Positions 1 to 8,013 of a stretch of 12,731 bases of DNA are shown piece by piece. The stretch is from NCBI RefSeq assembly GCF_001949145.1, contig NW_019091969.1, positions 1 through 12,731 of the forward strand, read 5' to 3'. This stretch comes from Acanthaster planci (lineage: Eukaryota; Echinodermata; Asteroidea; Valvatida; Acanthasteridae). Below the pieces are notes generated by a model. That model saw only the letters and a program-made list of their open reading frames with translations. It had not been told where the DNA came from and made no database searches. The position numbers and the translations under genes were made by a program. Positions within the stretch are counted from its first letter, which is position 1. Every line of letters starts with the position of its first letter.

Positions 1-1100
1 TATTGGGAGTGTATTGACCCCCTACGGTTTGGCAGTTTGAAAGGATGTTCTACTGATCATTATCTTAGTTTTAAGCTTGATACCATCACAATGGTCTTGA
101 GAAATCTGCACAGTTTGTTAATTTTTGTTCAATCGACATTAGCAAGGCTGTCGATCGTGTGAATCACACTGTTTTTATCGATAAGCTTATTCACCTTGGT
201 GTTGATCGATCAATTTTACCTGTATTTTGTAGGTTTTTTTACAAATCGACCACAAACTGTTTGTTACTGTGGAGCTTCATCGAGTAAAGTTAGTCTTACT
301 TGTGGTATACCACACGTCCTATTATTTTCCTGTCATTTGGTAATGATGTTGCATGTACTTCAGACAACTGTTGGAAATATGCGGATGACCTTATAATTCT
401 TGAGATCATTTCATGGAGAGAGCAATCCAGATTGGTGTCTAATTAACGATATGAAACCCAATCCTAGTAAGTGTAAATCAATGCAGATTTCCTTTCTTCG
501 TCAGTCACCCCCTGTTCCAAGTTACCCATTAATGGAAGTCAATTTCAGATTGTCCCGTCGATGAAACTCCTTGGTGTTACAATCAAAACGACCTCAGATG
601 GGTTCAGCAGGTGCAGTGTATCATCACGAATGCCTCCAGACGGCTTTTTATCTTGAGTAGACTTTAGGAAAATTGGGGTCGCTGTTCAGGATTTGGTTTC
701 CATTTATAAAATGTATATTTTCCCTATCCTAGAGATAGGGGCAGCTGTCTGGTCATCTGGTAATTCCAAGGCTCAGTCCCTTATAGTATTGAACGTGTGC
801 ATAAACGAGCACTCCGCCTAATAGCTCATCCTATTCTGTTGCCCAATGCTGATCTTCTGAATAATTACACAGTCCCGATTCTTGCAGCTATAGACGCAAT
901 CTACTCATTATGGATTAGGGAAGTCTTTATTAGAATCTGGAAGACACTGTTCGTTTCTGCCCCCAACTCGTCAAAATATTTCTGGTCGCCAACTTAAGAA
1001 ATCCCAACTGCTCGAGATTCCCCTATTCAAGGACTCTGCCATATAAGTAATTTCCGATTCTTTGTATGGCTACGTTACTAAATGCTGGTACTTGTCTATA
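1..1100 (+). pseudogene. Broken reverse-transcriptase ORF of the LINE
   Basis: The reverse-transcriptase reading is mostly in one frame (codons starting at positions divisible by three) but slips out of it twice. Between about 235 and 317 it follows a second frame, and between about 790 and 950 a third, where RVHKRALRLIAHP matches the conserved RVQKRALRLI-type block. An in-frame stop at 1044-1046 interrupts the C-terminal block after IPLFKDSAI. The upstream fingers, the endonuclease domain and any ORF1 lie outside the window. The copy cannot make an intact protein and is an old fossil. Confidence 0.8.
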
Positions 1101-1376
1101 ACTTTTTTTTATTGGTGTGTGGTTTTTTGTTTGGTGTTTGTCTACCTTGCCAATATTTTGTCTATTATAATTTCAGTCCGTCTTATATATATTTACAATA
1201 TTCACTGTTTTGCTTTTTGGCTGTAATCTTCATTTGACTACATTCCTTTTGTATTGTAAATCAGACATTGTTAGTCATTGGACTTGATATGTAGAGCCGC
1301 TGTCGTTCTTTCATACTTCGGAAAGATCCCTCCTTGGAACTATTGCTCCCCGCTGGTACCCTGGGACACTCTTACA

Positions 1377-1508
1377 AGCAAATAACAACAGCAAAAACAA
1401 AAGCAACAACCTTAGTCACAAACATAACAGCAGCAGCAACAACACCACAAACAACAACAACAACAAACAACAACCACAACAACAGCAACACTAACCACCA
1501 CAGCAATA
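1377..1508 (+). repeat. CAA/CAG-rich tail or microsatellite at the LINE 3' end
   Basis: About 130 bases consist almost only of imperfect CAA, CAG and ACC triplets on the plus strand, with hardly any T or G. The tract directly follows the LINE 3' untranslated part. CR1/L2-like elements commonly end in short tandem repeats instead of poly(A), so this is most simply the expanded and decayed 3' tail. An open frame across it (a threonine/asparagine-rich peptide) is a composition artefact. Confidence 0.75.
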
Positions 1509-1878
1509 AAATCAGCAGTGCTTAGATTATTTCTGACCAGGGCGTTTGAATATTGGCTCTCGGTTACATGCCAATTGTCGCAACGCCGTTAAAAACACTT
1601 CACATCACAAGTACGATTGACCATAGACATGAAAGTGCAACGCAGTGCAGTCACGGTGGGAGAGCTCCCGATTATAAAATAGAGCCAGTAATGCACGATG
1701 CGTTCCTCCCCTACAATGTTTACTGATCTTCCCGCATAGCAACTTTCATAACTATCTCGTGAAATATTAAACCTGTTGGTATTCCCAATGCCCGAGTCGG
1801 TCACATCCCGCACAGCAGAGCAAACGGAGCCAGAGTCGGTGATTTAGGAGCTCCTACGTCATAGTCTCGCATTTTAAT

Positions 1879-1925
1879 GGAGGTTGGTGGTTAAAGAATT
1901 TGTGTATACTAAATCACCAACTTCC
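1879..1925. repeat. 14-bp imperfect hairpin
   Basis: GGAGGTTGGTGGTT (1879-1892) faces AATCACCAACTTCC (1912-1925). As RNA all 14 positions pair, two of them as G-U, around a 19-base loop. Nothing indicates a function; it is too short for a typical microRNA precursor. Confidence 0.45.
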
Positions 1926-2946
1926 ACGATGATGCTGGAGACTTTGTATTGATGTACAACGGGTCACTTCAGGTGGCATGCCTTTCATGCAGGCCTGCTT
2001 TGGACCACAGTGAATTCAACTTAACAGACTTCGTGAGAGGATGTGTGCAAGTAGATCAATGCCCCCGTGATCTGGAGGAGGGGGCTAACCAAGGGTTGGA
2101 AGAGGGAGGAGGGGTATATCAACTATAGTTACCATGACAACAACGAAAGAGAACAGTCACAACACCAACAAACCCGTCATTTGTCTGCCTCGTCACCACA
2201 GCAAATGATAACAAGCTTTATTCCGCAGCGTTAATGGATTTTCCCACAGGTCACGAGGCGCTGCTGTTTCGGTTTTGAGATTTTTTTCCATCTATCGCTT
2301 TCAATGGAGCCGATCAACCGTAGTTTGGTAAACTTCATGTGGTGGTTCATTTAACTTCCCCCCCTAGGGTCTTTGAAGCTTTATATTGAAATTGAGGATT
2401 GAAAAGTTATGCGAAAGTTCTGTTTAGAGAGTGGAATAAAAAATACCAAGCTACGGATACATAATGCTGCCATTCAAGTTCACCGAGACGTTACTTAGCC
2501 TCTTGCTGGAATGACGACGTAGACGGCGTACCAGTGCGCTTCACAACAGTAAACCTGAGCGGTCTTGAACCAGCAGAAAATTACACTGGCAGTGGCAAAT
2601 TTATTGTATTACAAAAGTAATTGGTAACTTGCACCAATCCTAAATGCCAGTCTCTTTATGTTGACAACGTAAACGCTGAATAGCATTTGTCGTTTAGGCT
2701 ATGGCGTCACCTCCCACAAGCATCCACCAGGCCTGGTGCACATGCCGTGTTAGCTGGATTATGTGTCTCTCTGTAAGCCGTTCAGTTCGTTGATGCTGCA
2801 GCAAAGTGCTTTTTATTTGCACTTCGTTTTCTTGGTTCCCCCCTTTAAGGTTGGTTATGTGATTTGCGCGAGACGATGAGTTATTGGGTAGCCATTGAGG
2901 GTCATGTCGATGCGATAAGGCTGCCTCTGAATGGTGTGGCGACGGC

Positions 2947-2989
2947 TTGCAATAGCGCAGGCAAGCACGAAAGCCACTTGCTATTGCAA
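2947..2989. repeat. Perfect 10-bp inverted repeat
   Basis: TTGCAATAGC (2947-2956) and GCTATTGCAA (2980-2989) are exact reverse complements separated by 23 bases. It could be a cruciform or the core of a small MITE, but I found no longer terminal repeat around it. Confidence 0.5.
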
Positions 2990-3418
2990 TCAGTTAATCT
3001 AGTTCCCGCTCTCGGGTAAAAGGCCTGGCTCCTAAATGGATGAGACCAAATATTTTCAATAATTGTCGTTAAATTGCAACTTTGGGGAAGTTACACTTTG
3101 AGCAATGACTCGAGACCGTCAGCTCCACTTCAAAACGGGCCATAGGGGTACACATGATTTTCTGGCCACCGCTGATTCCAACATATGATAGGTATTGCAA
3201 AATATGCACCCAAGTTAACCTACTAGAATTATCTTAACAAAGACTTAAACAAAAAGCAGTGGTCTAAAAGCATCTTTCGTATAATTTATGCAAGCTCAAC
3301 TTCTTTGCGTTCAAGGGCGATGGAACGTGCTTTACCGGCTATGATTCCAATATCCATCCCTGATATAACATGATGTATATATTGTCAGGCAGACAGTTTA
3401 GTTCCCACAGCAAGCTTT

Positions 3419-3424
3419 TATAAA
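3419..3424 (+). promoter_or_regulatory. Possible TATA box upstream of the Ly6-like gene
   Basis: TATAAA sits in the context CTTTTATAAAGC, about 600 bases before the chosen start codon. If real, transcription would start near 3450 and the candidate 5' exon ending at 3740 would be the first exon. Such hexamers are frequent by chance, so this rests on position alone. Confidence 0.15.
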
Positions 3425-3513
3425 GCGATGCTTGACAACCAATTTCTATGGAACTGTCCTTGAAATGGAAGTTACATTTGGCCAAAATAAGAGTGTACTA
3501 AACATTACCACAG

Positions 3514-3740
3514 AGAGTAAACAGTGGCGTCACTCACGGCAACACCAGTGGCGCCAAACGGCGCATACATGGGCTGGTCCAGACCGGCCGGCGGAATATG
3601 CGAAAGTACTTTATCTCAGGCAGCCTGGTTGGGCGCGAACGACGCAAGAGGTGGCTATAATGAACTTGGGTGGCGGTTGCTACTGTCGCTCAGTTGTAGC
3701 AACGGCGTCACATGCGACGGAGCAGCCGAAAACGTGTCAA
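3514..3740 (+). other. GC-rich candidate 5' exon with consensus splice donor
   Basis: The stretch is visibly richer in G, C and CpG than its surroundings. It is preceded by an acceptor-like ATTACCACAG (3504-3513) and ends at a donor, TCAA|GTAAGTACC, at 3741. The same GTAAGTACC donor ends exon 1 of the Ly6-like gene. A frame starting at the ATG at 3524 stays open to the donor and leaves phase 1. Splicing to the acceptor-like site at 3949 would keep it in frame with the Ly6 start codon. No domain is recognisable in the open frame, so an untranslated exon, an exon of another transcript, or chance are all possible. Confidence 0.2.
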
Positions 3741-4038
3741 GTAAGTACCGACGCATATGTACAGATCGGTTGCTTTAGATGTTTGTCGGTTTTTTCCTAA
3801 TAATTAAACAGACAGCCCAAAAACACCCTCAAACAAACTCCTTGAAATAACCATCACCAGGAAGATGTCTGTCCCCTCAAAACCGCGATTGGTTGGACCC
3901 ATGTCCTCAGGTTTTTTTTACCAATTTGGTTTTACTCTTAACCTTTCAGAACAGTTCCCTTTAGCAATTTCTCTATCTTTCTATGCGTACAGGATCTTTT
4001 ACCACGGATCAGCAAACGTCACACCCCAAAGCAGAAAC

Positions 4039-4090
4039 ATGAATCCTCTCGTCACGTTCACAAATTTCACAATTCTTCTCAGCTGCTTCG
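4039..4090 (+). CDS. Ly6-like gene, coding exon 1 (signal peptide)
   Basis: Encodes 17 residues plus the first base of codon 18, most of the signal peptide. The donor at 4091 is GTAAGT, a perfect consensus after TGCTTCG. A phase-1 intron inside the signal peptide is a usual arrangement for genes of this family. Confidence 0.8.
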
Positions 4091-7000
4091 GTAAGTACCT
4101 CTATCGTCCACCTGAGATAACCACAAGTACACGAGAGACGTCTATTAGACCAAAACATCAATCGTCGATGGCGATCGAAAGTTAAAACGCCTAAATTTAA
4201 AAGAAGAAAATGTGATCTACGCTTCAATTTACTCTGCTTGTCAATCCCCGGCACTTCGTTGTCCATCATGCAGTTTGGAGGAGAAAACTTGAATAATTTA
4301 TTCCGCCCCTTCTGATTAATTCCACTAGGGGCACGGGAAGCATGCTGTTTTGATTTTCGTACATTTTGTGGAGGATTATTTATTCATGCACCACTGTCAT
4401 CCTAACCCTAGTTACAGAACCTGATCACTGCAATTCACACTAGGGTGAGCCGGAAGAGAGCGGTAATGAAGAGGCCATTAAATGCGATTTGCATTTGAGT
4501 GGCAGCAGACAATTTGAGGAAATGTGCGATTGATCAGGGAACCCGTGTTTCCCAAAATACCCCACCTTCAACCCAGACAAAAACACCGGAACAATTTAAG
4601 TTCCCTCAGGGCAACGCCCACGGAAAGACGTTTTGGACCACTTTCCCACAATGCACTGCGAAAAGGCTTCCCCGTGGCAATCTGTAGGGGGCGCACGTAC
4701 GGCATTGTGAATCGCCCGTATTCCCTGCGTCGGAGATCCGACAGCAGTGGTAGTCAGCCAGTAGGGGATTGAAAAGCCAGTCCCTCTCACTTTGACACAG
4801 TCACGGCAGACACATAGCATTTTAAAACACTGCTGAAACAAATGACACACTGCAGGTCCATAACCGTGAACTAACCCCAACACGGACAACGGGTTAGCAC
4901 GTCACCGGCAAACCACTACTTAATTGTGTTCATAGGGCTTGGGTATTCATGGTCACTTCCGCTCTCCAAGCCCGGCCAAACGCAAATTTATCACCTTTCA
5001 TGAGTAGCATATACGCCTAATATTTCAAGGTTTGAAAATGCTAACAGTGAGGGCTGTTTCGTGGCAGTGCTAGTGGTTGTATGTATGGTTTGCGCGCTCG
5101 TAGAGGTTTCCATCGCACCTTATCCCTAAAAGAACCGGGGACAGGATCCGCCCCTCAGCACTTTCTCCTCGTATCACCACAGCGCATTTTTGACAGGACT
5201 TGAGCCCTTAGGAGTTTCTAGAGTAACTTGTTGCAATCATTTTGACACTAATTTTGTGAAAATTGCACTTGCCTTTCTTGAGCAGTTGGCATTTTGCCGA
5301 GACGTGTCAGGCAAAATGCGTACTTTTTCGTTTTTTTCGGAGTCTGTAAGAGTCAAACCATGTTCTTATGTAGCAGAGCTGTAGCTATACCACCTTATCT
5401 ACAATGTCAATTAACTTTCCGATTTTGAAGAAAACACAATTTTATTAATTGAATCTCTACAGCTGGACTGAACGCTCTCACCTGCCATTCATGCTACAGC
5501 GTACCTAACAGCGACTGCGCGGACCCATCCACGGGCAGTTACTCGGGCAACTACTCCACCACCTGCGGCAGCGACGACAACGCCTGTTCTGTGAGTAGAT
5601 CTACGACTTGGATCGCCGTCCTTTCGCCGGCTGGCCATAAGGCATACTACCAAGGCAGTTTGCTTTTGCCACTAAATAGTAAAAAGTCTAAAAAAGAGAT
5701 AGATAAAATGAATGCCTTGGCACTTTTTAAAGAAGGAAGGGGAATATTATCGGCTGCCTACACTGTTGGAATTTTATTACCCATCAGTGGGGTACCCCCA
5801 GCAGTGTAGCCAGGATTAGCACGGCGGGGAGAGGGGGCTTCACGCCAAAGTGGGGAGCTGATTGCACGTTGGACATGATATACATGTATATAATAGTGAT
5901 CACACCAGGATGTTCAAGTGTGGGGGGGGCGATGATTTTTTGGGGGGGCTGCGCCCCAAGCCCCCCCGTCACGCCGCTGAGTATACCCCCATGATTAACC
6001 CACATTTGTTAACATAGTCAGAGGACAGAAGAATGTATTCATGTGTCGACCATCTTGAATTGAAAGTTAATTTGAGATTAGAAACATATAAAGGCAAGAA
6101 AACAAAATTTCAGCAAAGCTTCGTGCAGGCTGGTGCATAATTCAGAATAAGATAAAATTTGTGATGAATTAAATATAATTGTTCTAAACCCCATTGAAAC
6201 CAATGAAACTAAATCGTGGAACCCAAAATAGTCTGGCACCATCCCTTTTGGCGGATTATATTAAATATGATATGTTCAGAGTACAAGATTGTGAAATGGC
6301 GTCCCTGTGTATAAAGTCTACTTTAAGGTGAAGTGAAAGTGCAGAATTTTCCCTTCTCAGTCTCTTTTTACAGTGGCCTTGTTGCTTTAACGTACACAAT
6401 GCTATATTGCTGTAACATGACATTACTTTGTTTCTGAAATATTTGTGTGACAGTGTCAGGGCTGAAAGCTAGATAATCTTAAAAATACCCGGCGCCATTG
6501 TCTTAACTCGTAAATTATTGGGTCTTTCAAGTTCCTTGGGGACAATTTTGTTGGTTATTTTTCTTTCTTCTGGCTTTTGTTTATTTGTGATTGTTTTGTT
6601 AAAATTTGGTTTCTCGTTGGTCGCAAGACACGGCTTAGAATATATTCCCACCTTCATAAATTTACTATGCTATACCCACCACTGATACGAGCTTCACTTT
6701 GCTGCTTCGGGGACATTAGACTGTGCGATACGAGGCCAAAGTTTGAGACCCAAAAATAAAACGTTCGGATAGGGCCCACGAGACAGTTGGCGAAGCTGAG
6801 ACCACGTCTGAACTACTTGGCTGTGACTTGAAACCACACACGACTGGGTGGGAGCTGGCCGGGGCCACCACCATAGACTCATGCGCAATTTCAGGCCACG
6901 GTCAAGTAAAATTCGGACACTGCCCAAGAGGGAGACGAATCATTGCGGTAGCTATACGCGATGACCTATTTTGATAGCGCAAGTCTCACATGCAGTCTGG

Positions 7001-8013
7001 ATGCGTTGGCATCATTGTACAGTATACGCGTGATCAGTCCGGAAACAAAGTTACCCAGGAAATCAAGCGCACTTAATTGTGGTGGAAGTATGGGGCATAG
7101 GGCACCCCCCCCTCTATAGCAGGGTTAATGACGGACCTGTGCCTATGTGTACGATGATTTCACATCTGCACCCCCACCTAAGGTTCGTTCGGCCTCCCAT
7201 TCTCACAGCTATTAACCCTGGCTGTGGAGAGAGACAATCGGTCTTTATACTGATGACCCCACACGGTGAACTGTTTTTTTGCGTCGCTAGAAGACGAAAG
7301 CTTTGTGAGGGTGGAAATTTGCATTTCTGACAAAACTTCCTTTTAAATTTGCCCGACGTATATTTTAACACTGTTTTCTCAGTGTGTGCACCCGAAGGCA
7401 TGTGAAAAAAAACCACAAGCTAACAACTATTTCAAAGATGGATTTGGCAAAATCCAAAATTAATTTACATCTCCTCGGCGCAAATCCATCTTTGAAATAG
7501 TTGTTCTCGGTACCTGCTGTTACATGTGATTCGAACCAGCCAGCTGACACCGGCAATCTCGGTGGTCGAGTGGTTAAAACGTCTGCAAGGGGTCGTGGGT
7601 TCGAGTTCCACCCGAGTACGCTTGTGGTTTTTGCACAAGCCTCCGGGGGCATACACTGAGAATACAGTGTTAAAATACACGTGTGGCAGGGCAAAATCCA
7701 AATTAACTTTTAAATCTTCCCGGCGCAAATTCATCTTTGAAATAAAACTCTTCCTTTCTCTAAGTTATTTTGTTTTTTCTTTCCTCCGATAAAAAAACAG
7801 AAAACCGTGGGCAAGTTGGACGGGTCAGTCACGATCACCACCCGCAGCTGCTCCTCCAGTTGTGACGAAAAATGCGTCTCCCTTGCTGAGAATGCTGAGA
7901 ATTGTGAGTACTGCTGCACCACCGACAACTGCAACGGCGCAAGTGCGCTGACCTTTAGCCTGGCAACCGTGGCTGCCACCATCTTGGGCGCACTTGCGGC
8001 ACATGACGTGTAG
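4039..8013 (+). CDS. GPI-anchored Ly6/uPAR (LU, three-finger) domain protein, three exons
   Basis: The CDS is join(4039-4090, 5463-5590, 7801-8013): 393 bases, 130 residues plus TAG. Residues 1-22 are a hydrophobic signal peptide (MNPLVTFTNFTILLSCFAG..), likely cleaved before LTCHSC. Residues 23-105 form one LU domain: it opens with LTCHSCYS (C25, C28), continues with C36, C52 and C59, then TRSCSSSC (C77, C81), and closes with CCTTDNCN (C98, C99, C104). These ten fit the family disulfide pattern. C85 and C95 are an additional pair within finger III. N47-Y-S is a glycosylation sequon. After N105-G-A-S, residues 110-127 are a small/hydrophobic tail ending HDV, as expected for GPI-anchor replacement, so the mature protein should sit on the outer cell surface. 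Intron phases are 1 and 0. The start at 4039 was chosen because it gives the signal peptide, with A at -3; an in-frame ATG lies at 3865. LU proteins often modulate receptors or adhesion, but the ligand cannot be inferred. Confidence 0.9.
4643..4660 (+). promoter_or_regulatory. ZNF143/STAF-type binding site
   Basis: TTCCCACAATGCACTGCG agrees at all 18 positions with the published STAF/ZNF143 consensus YWCCCRNMATSCMYYRCR as I remember it. ZNF143 is a conserved zinc-finger activator bound at many promoters and at genes for small nuclear RNAs. Here the site lies in intron 1, inside a GC-richer block. It could mark an internal promoter or enhancer. Occupancy is inferred, not shown. Confidence 0.5.
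5289..5319. repeat. Perfect 10-bp inverted repeat in intron 1
   Basis: GCATTTTGCC (5289-5298) and GGCAAAATGC (5310-5319) are exact reverse complements around an 11-base spacer. It could fold in the pre-mRNA about 140 bases before the exon 2 acceptor. No function is evident. Confidence 0.5.
5463..5590 (+). CDS. Ly6-like gene, coding exon 2 (first half of LU domain)
   Basis: Completes codon 18 and encodes residues 19-60: the end of the signal peptide, then LTCHSCYSVPNSDC and the cysteines at 52 and 59. It ends after DDNACS at donor GTGAGTAG. It is GC-rich, with C or G in most third positions, unlike the AT-rich introns on both sides. Confidence 0.88.
5802..5979. mobile_element. Non-autonomous DNA transposon (MITE)-like element with G/C hairpin
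   Basis: The ends CAGTGTAGCCAGG (5802-5814) and, read inward on the other strand, CAGCGGCGTGACGGGG (from 5979) are both degenerate forms of the CAGTGGCGTAGCCAGG-type terminus seen on many invertebrate hAT-like MITEs. Inside, GGGGGGGCT (5942-5950) and AGCCCCCCC (5959-5967) form a perfect 9-bp stem with an 8-base loop, also typical of this class. Flanks GGTACCCCC and GTATACCCCC are similar but do not give a clean target duplication. There is no coding capacity. Confidence 0.6.
7341..7420 (-). mobile_element. SINE tail fragment, inverted relative to the SINE at 7556-7744
   Basis: Read on the minus strand this stretch runs GCTTGTGGTTTTTTTTCAC, then a CACTGAGAAAACAGTGTTAA block, then TACGTCGGGCAAA. 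It matches the plus-strand tail at 7620-7694 (GCTTGTGGTTTTTGCACAAG, then CACTGAGAATACAGTGTTAA) over about 75 bases with few differences. The tRNA-like head is missing from this copy. Confidence 0.7.
7422..7505. repeat. Perfect 25-bp inverted repeat made from the SINE 3' end
   Basis: Positions 7422-7446 and 7481-7505 are exact reverse complements over 25 bases (the right arm begins CAAATCCATCTTTGAAATAG), separated by 34 bases. The right arm matches the 3' end of the SINE (7727-7744, AAATTCATCTTTGAAATA). The spacer plus right arm (7447-7499) also repeats 7691-7744 in direct orientation. The structure therefore looks like two SINE ends joined head to head. Confidence 0.8.
7528..7537 (-). other. 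Isolated B-box-like motif on the minus strand
   Basis: GATTCGAACC on the plus strand is GGTTCGAATC on the minus strand, the RNA polymerase III B-box core. No A-box is visible at the proper distance upstream of it, so it may be the remnant of a second, inverted SINE head. Confidence 0.3.
7556..7744 (+). mobile_element. tRNA-derived SINE
   Basis: The head has an A-box TGGTCGAGTGG (7563-7573) and a B-box GGTTCGAGTTCC (7598-7609), the internal RNA polymerase III promoter of tRNA-derived SINEs. The A-box region TGGTCGAGTGGTTAA resembles tRNA-Ser/Leu genes. The body continues through GCTTGTGGTTTTTGCACAAG and the CACTGAGAATACAGTGTTAA block, and ends with GGCGCAAATTCATC and TTTGAAATA. The partial copies at 7341-7505 define the same tail, which supports a repeat family. 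The element ends 56 bases before exon 3. Confidence 0.75.
7801..8013 (+). CDS. Ly6-like gene, coding exon 3 (second half of LU domain and GPI signal)
   Basis: Encodes residues 61-130 and the stop TAG. It starts KTVGKLDG and contains TRSCSSSCDEKC, then CEYCCTTDNCNGAS, the CC-x4-CN ending that defines the LU family, and the hydrophobic tail. The entry is phase 0, matching exon 2. Confidence 0.9.
   Translation, partial: KTVGKLDGSVTITTRSCSSSCDEKCVSLAENAENCEYCCTTDNCNGASALTFSLATVAATILGALAAHDV

Larger units (their letters stand above)
1..1510 (+). mobile_element. Decayed non-LTR retrotransposon (CR1/L2-like LINE), 5' end cut by the window
   Basis: This is the 3' portion of a LINE on the plus strand. 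From about 129 the translation gives the reverse-transcriptase block SIDISKAVDRVNH followed by IDKLIHLGVD. A short stretch in another frame (from 235) gives FFTNRPQ and LTCGIPH. The catalytic box YADD is encoded at 378-389 in the context WKYADDLIILE. Further blocks in the main frame are MKLLGVTIKT (near 565), IYKMYIFPILEIGAAVWSS (near 700) and RQNISGRQLKKSQLLEIPLF (from 966), which together are typical of CR1/L2-superfamily C-termini. The coding part is followed by a T-rich 3' untranslated stretch and ends in a CAA-rich tail. Family assignment rests on motif order only; the exact clade is not resolved. Confidence 0.85.
1511..3400. other. Intergenic stretch without recognisable gene
   Basis: I see no coding region, RNA gene or clear transposon here. 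Short open frames lack domain motifs and splice-site support. Local structure is limited to a 12-base palindrome TAGGAGCTCCTA at 1845-1856 and two hairpins listed separately. Confidence 0.5.
4091..5462 (+). other. Intron 1 of the Ly6-like gene
   Basis: A 1372-base GT..AG intron. The acceptor reads TGAATCTCTACAG. It contains an ATTTGCAT octamer near 4487, a ZNF143/STAF-type motif at 4643-4660, and a perfect 10-bp inverted repeat at 5289-5319. The moderately GC-rich part 4520-4900 has open frames on both strands, none with recognisable domains. Confidence 0.8.
5591..7800 (+). other. Intron 2 of the Ly6-like gene
   Basis: A 2210-base phase-0 intron. The acceptor is preceded by a long T/C-rich tract (about 7749-7788) and then AAAAAAACAG. 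It hosts a MITE-like hairpin element (5802-5979) and a SINE cluster (7341-7744). The stretch 5980-7100 has no recognisable feature. Near 7118-7230 there are short inverted repeats (AGCAGGGTTAAT against ATTAACCCTGGCT, and TCTCACAGC against GCTGTGGAGA). Confidence 0.8.

Noticed and set aside
1334-1525. A threonine/asparagine-rich peptide ORF
   Set aside because: It is a translation of the CAA-rich LINE tail, a composition artefact.
3432-3800. A 122-codon plus-strand ORF as a protein-coding gene
   Set aside because: It overlaps another open frame in the same GC-rich block and shows no domain. The block is described only as a candidate exon.
4596-4889. A 97-codon minus-strand ORF within intron 1
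   Set aside because: Cysteines are irregular, there is no family motif or splice support, and it overlaps several other open frames produced by local GC content.
7556-7618. A functional tRNA gene
   Set aside because: A- and B-boxes and parts of the fold are present, but the anticodon arm is missing, two acceptor pairs fail, and the same tail recurs in nearby repeat fragments. This fits a SINE head.
7365-7734. Several ORFs of about 90-109 codons on both strands
   Set aside because: They lie in the SINE cluster and arise from the repeat sequence, not from genes.
7341-7744. A CRISPR-like array from spaced repeats
   Set aside because: Repeats are few, uneven and inverted, in an intron of an animal gene, and carry RNA polymerase III boxes.
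4039-8013. A secreted three-finger toxin
   Set aside because: The hydrophobic C-terminal tail after NGAS points to a GPI-anchored surface protein, and nothing in the context suggests venom. The three-finger fold is shared by many non-toxic Ly6 proteins.
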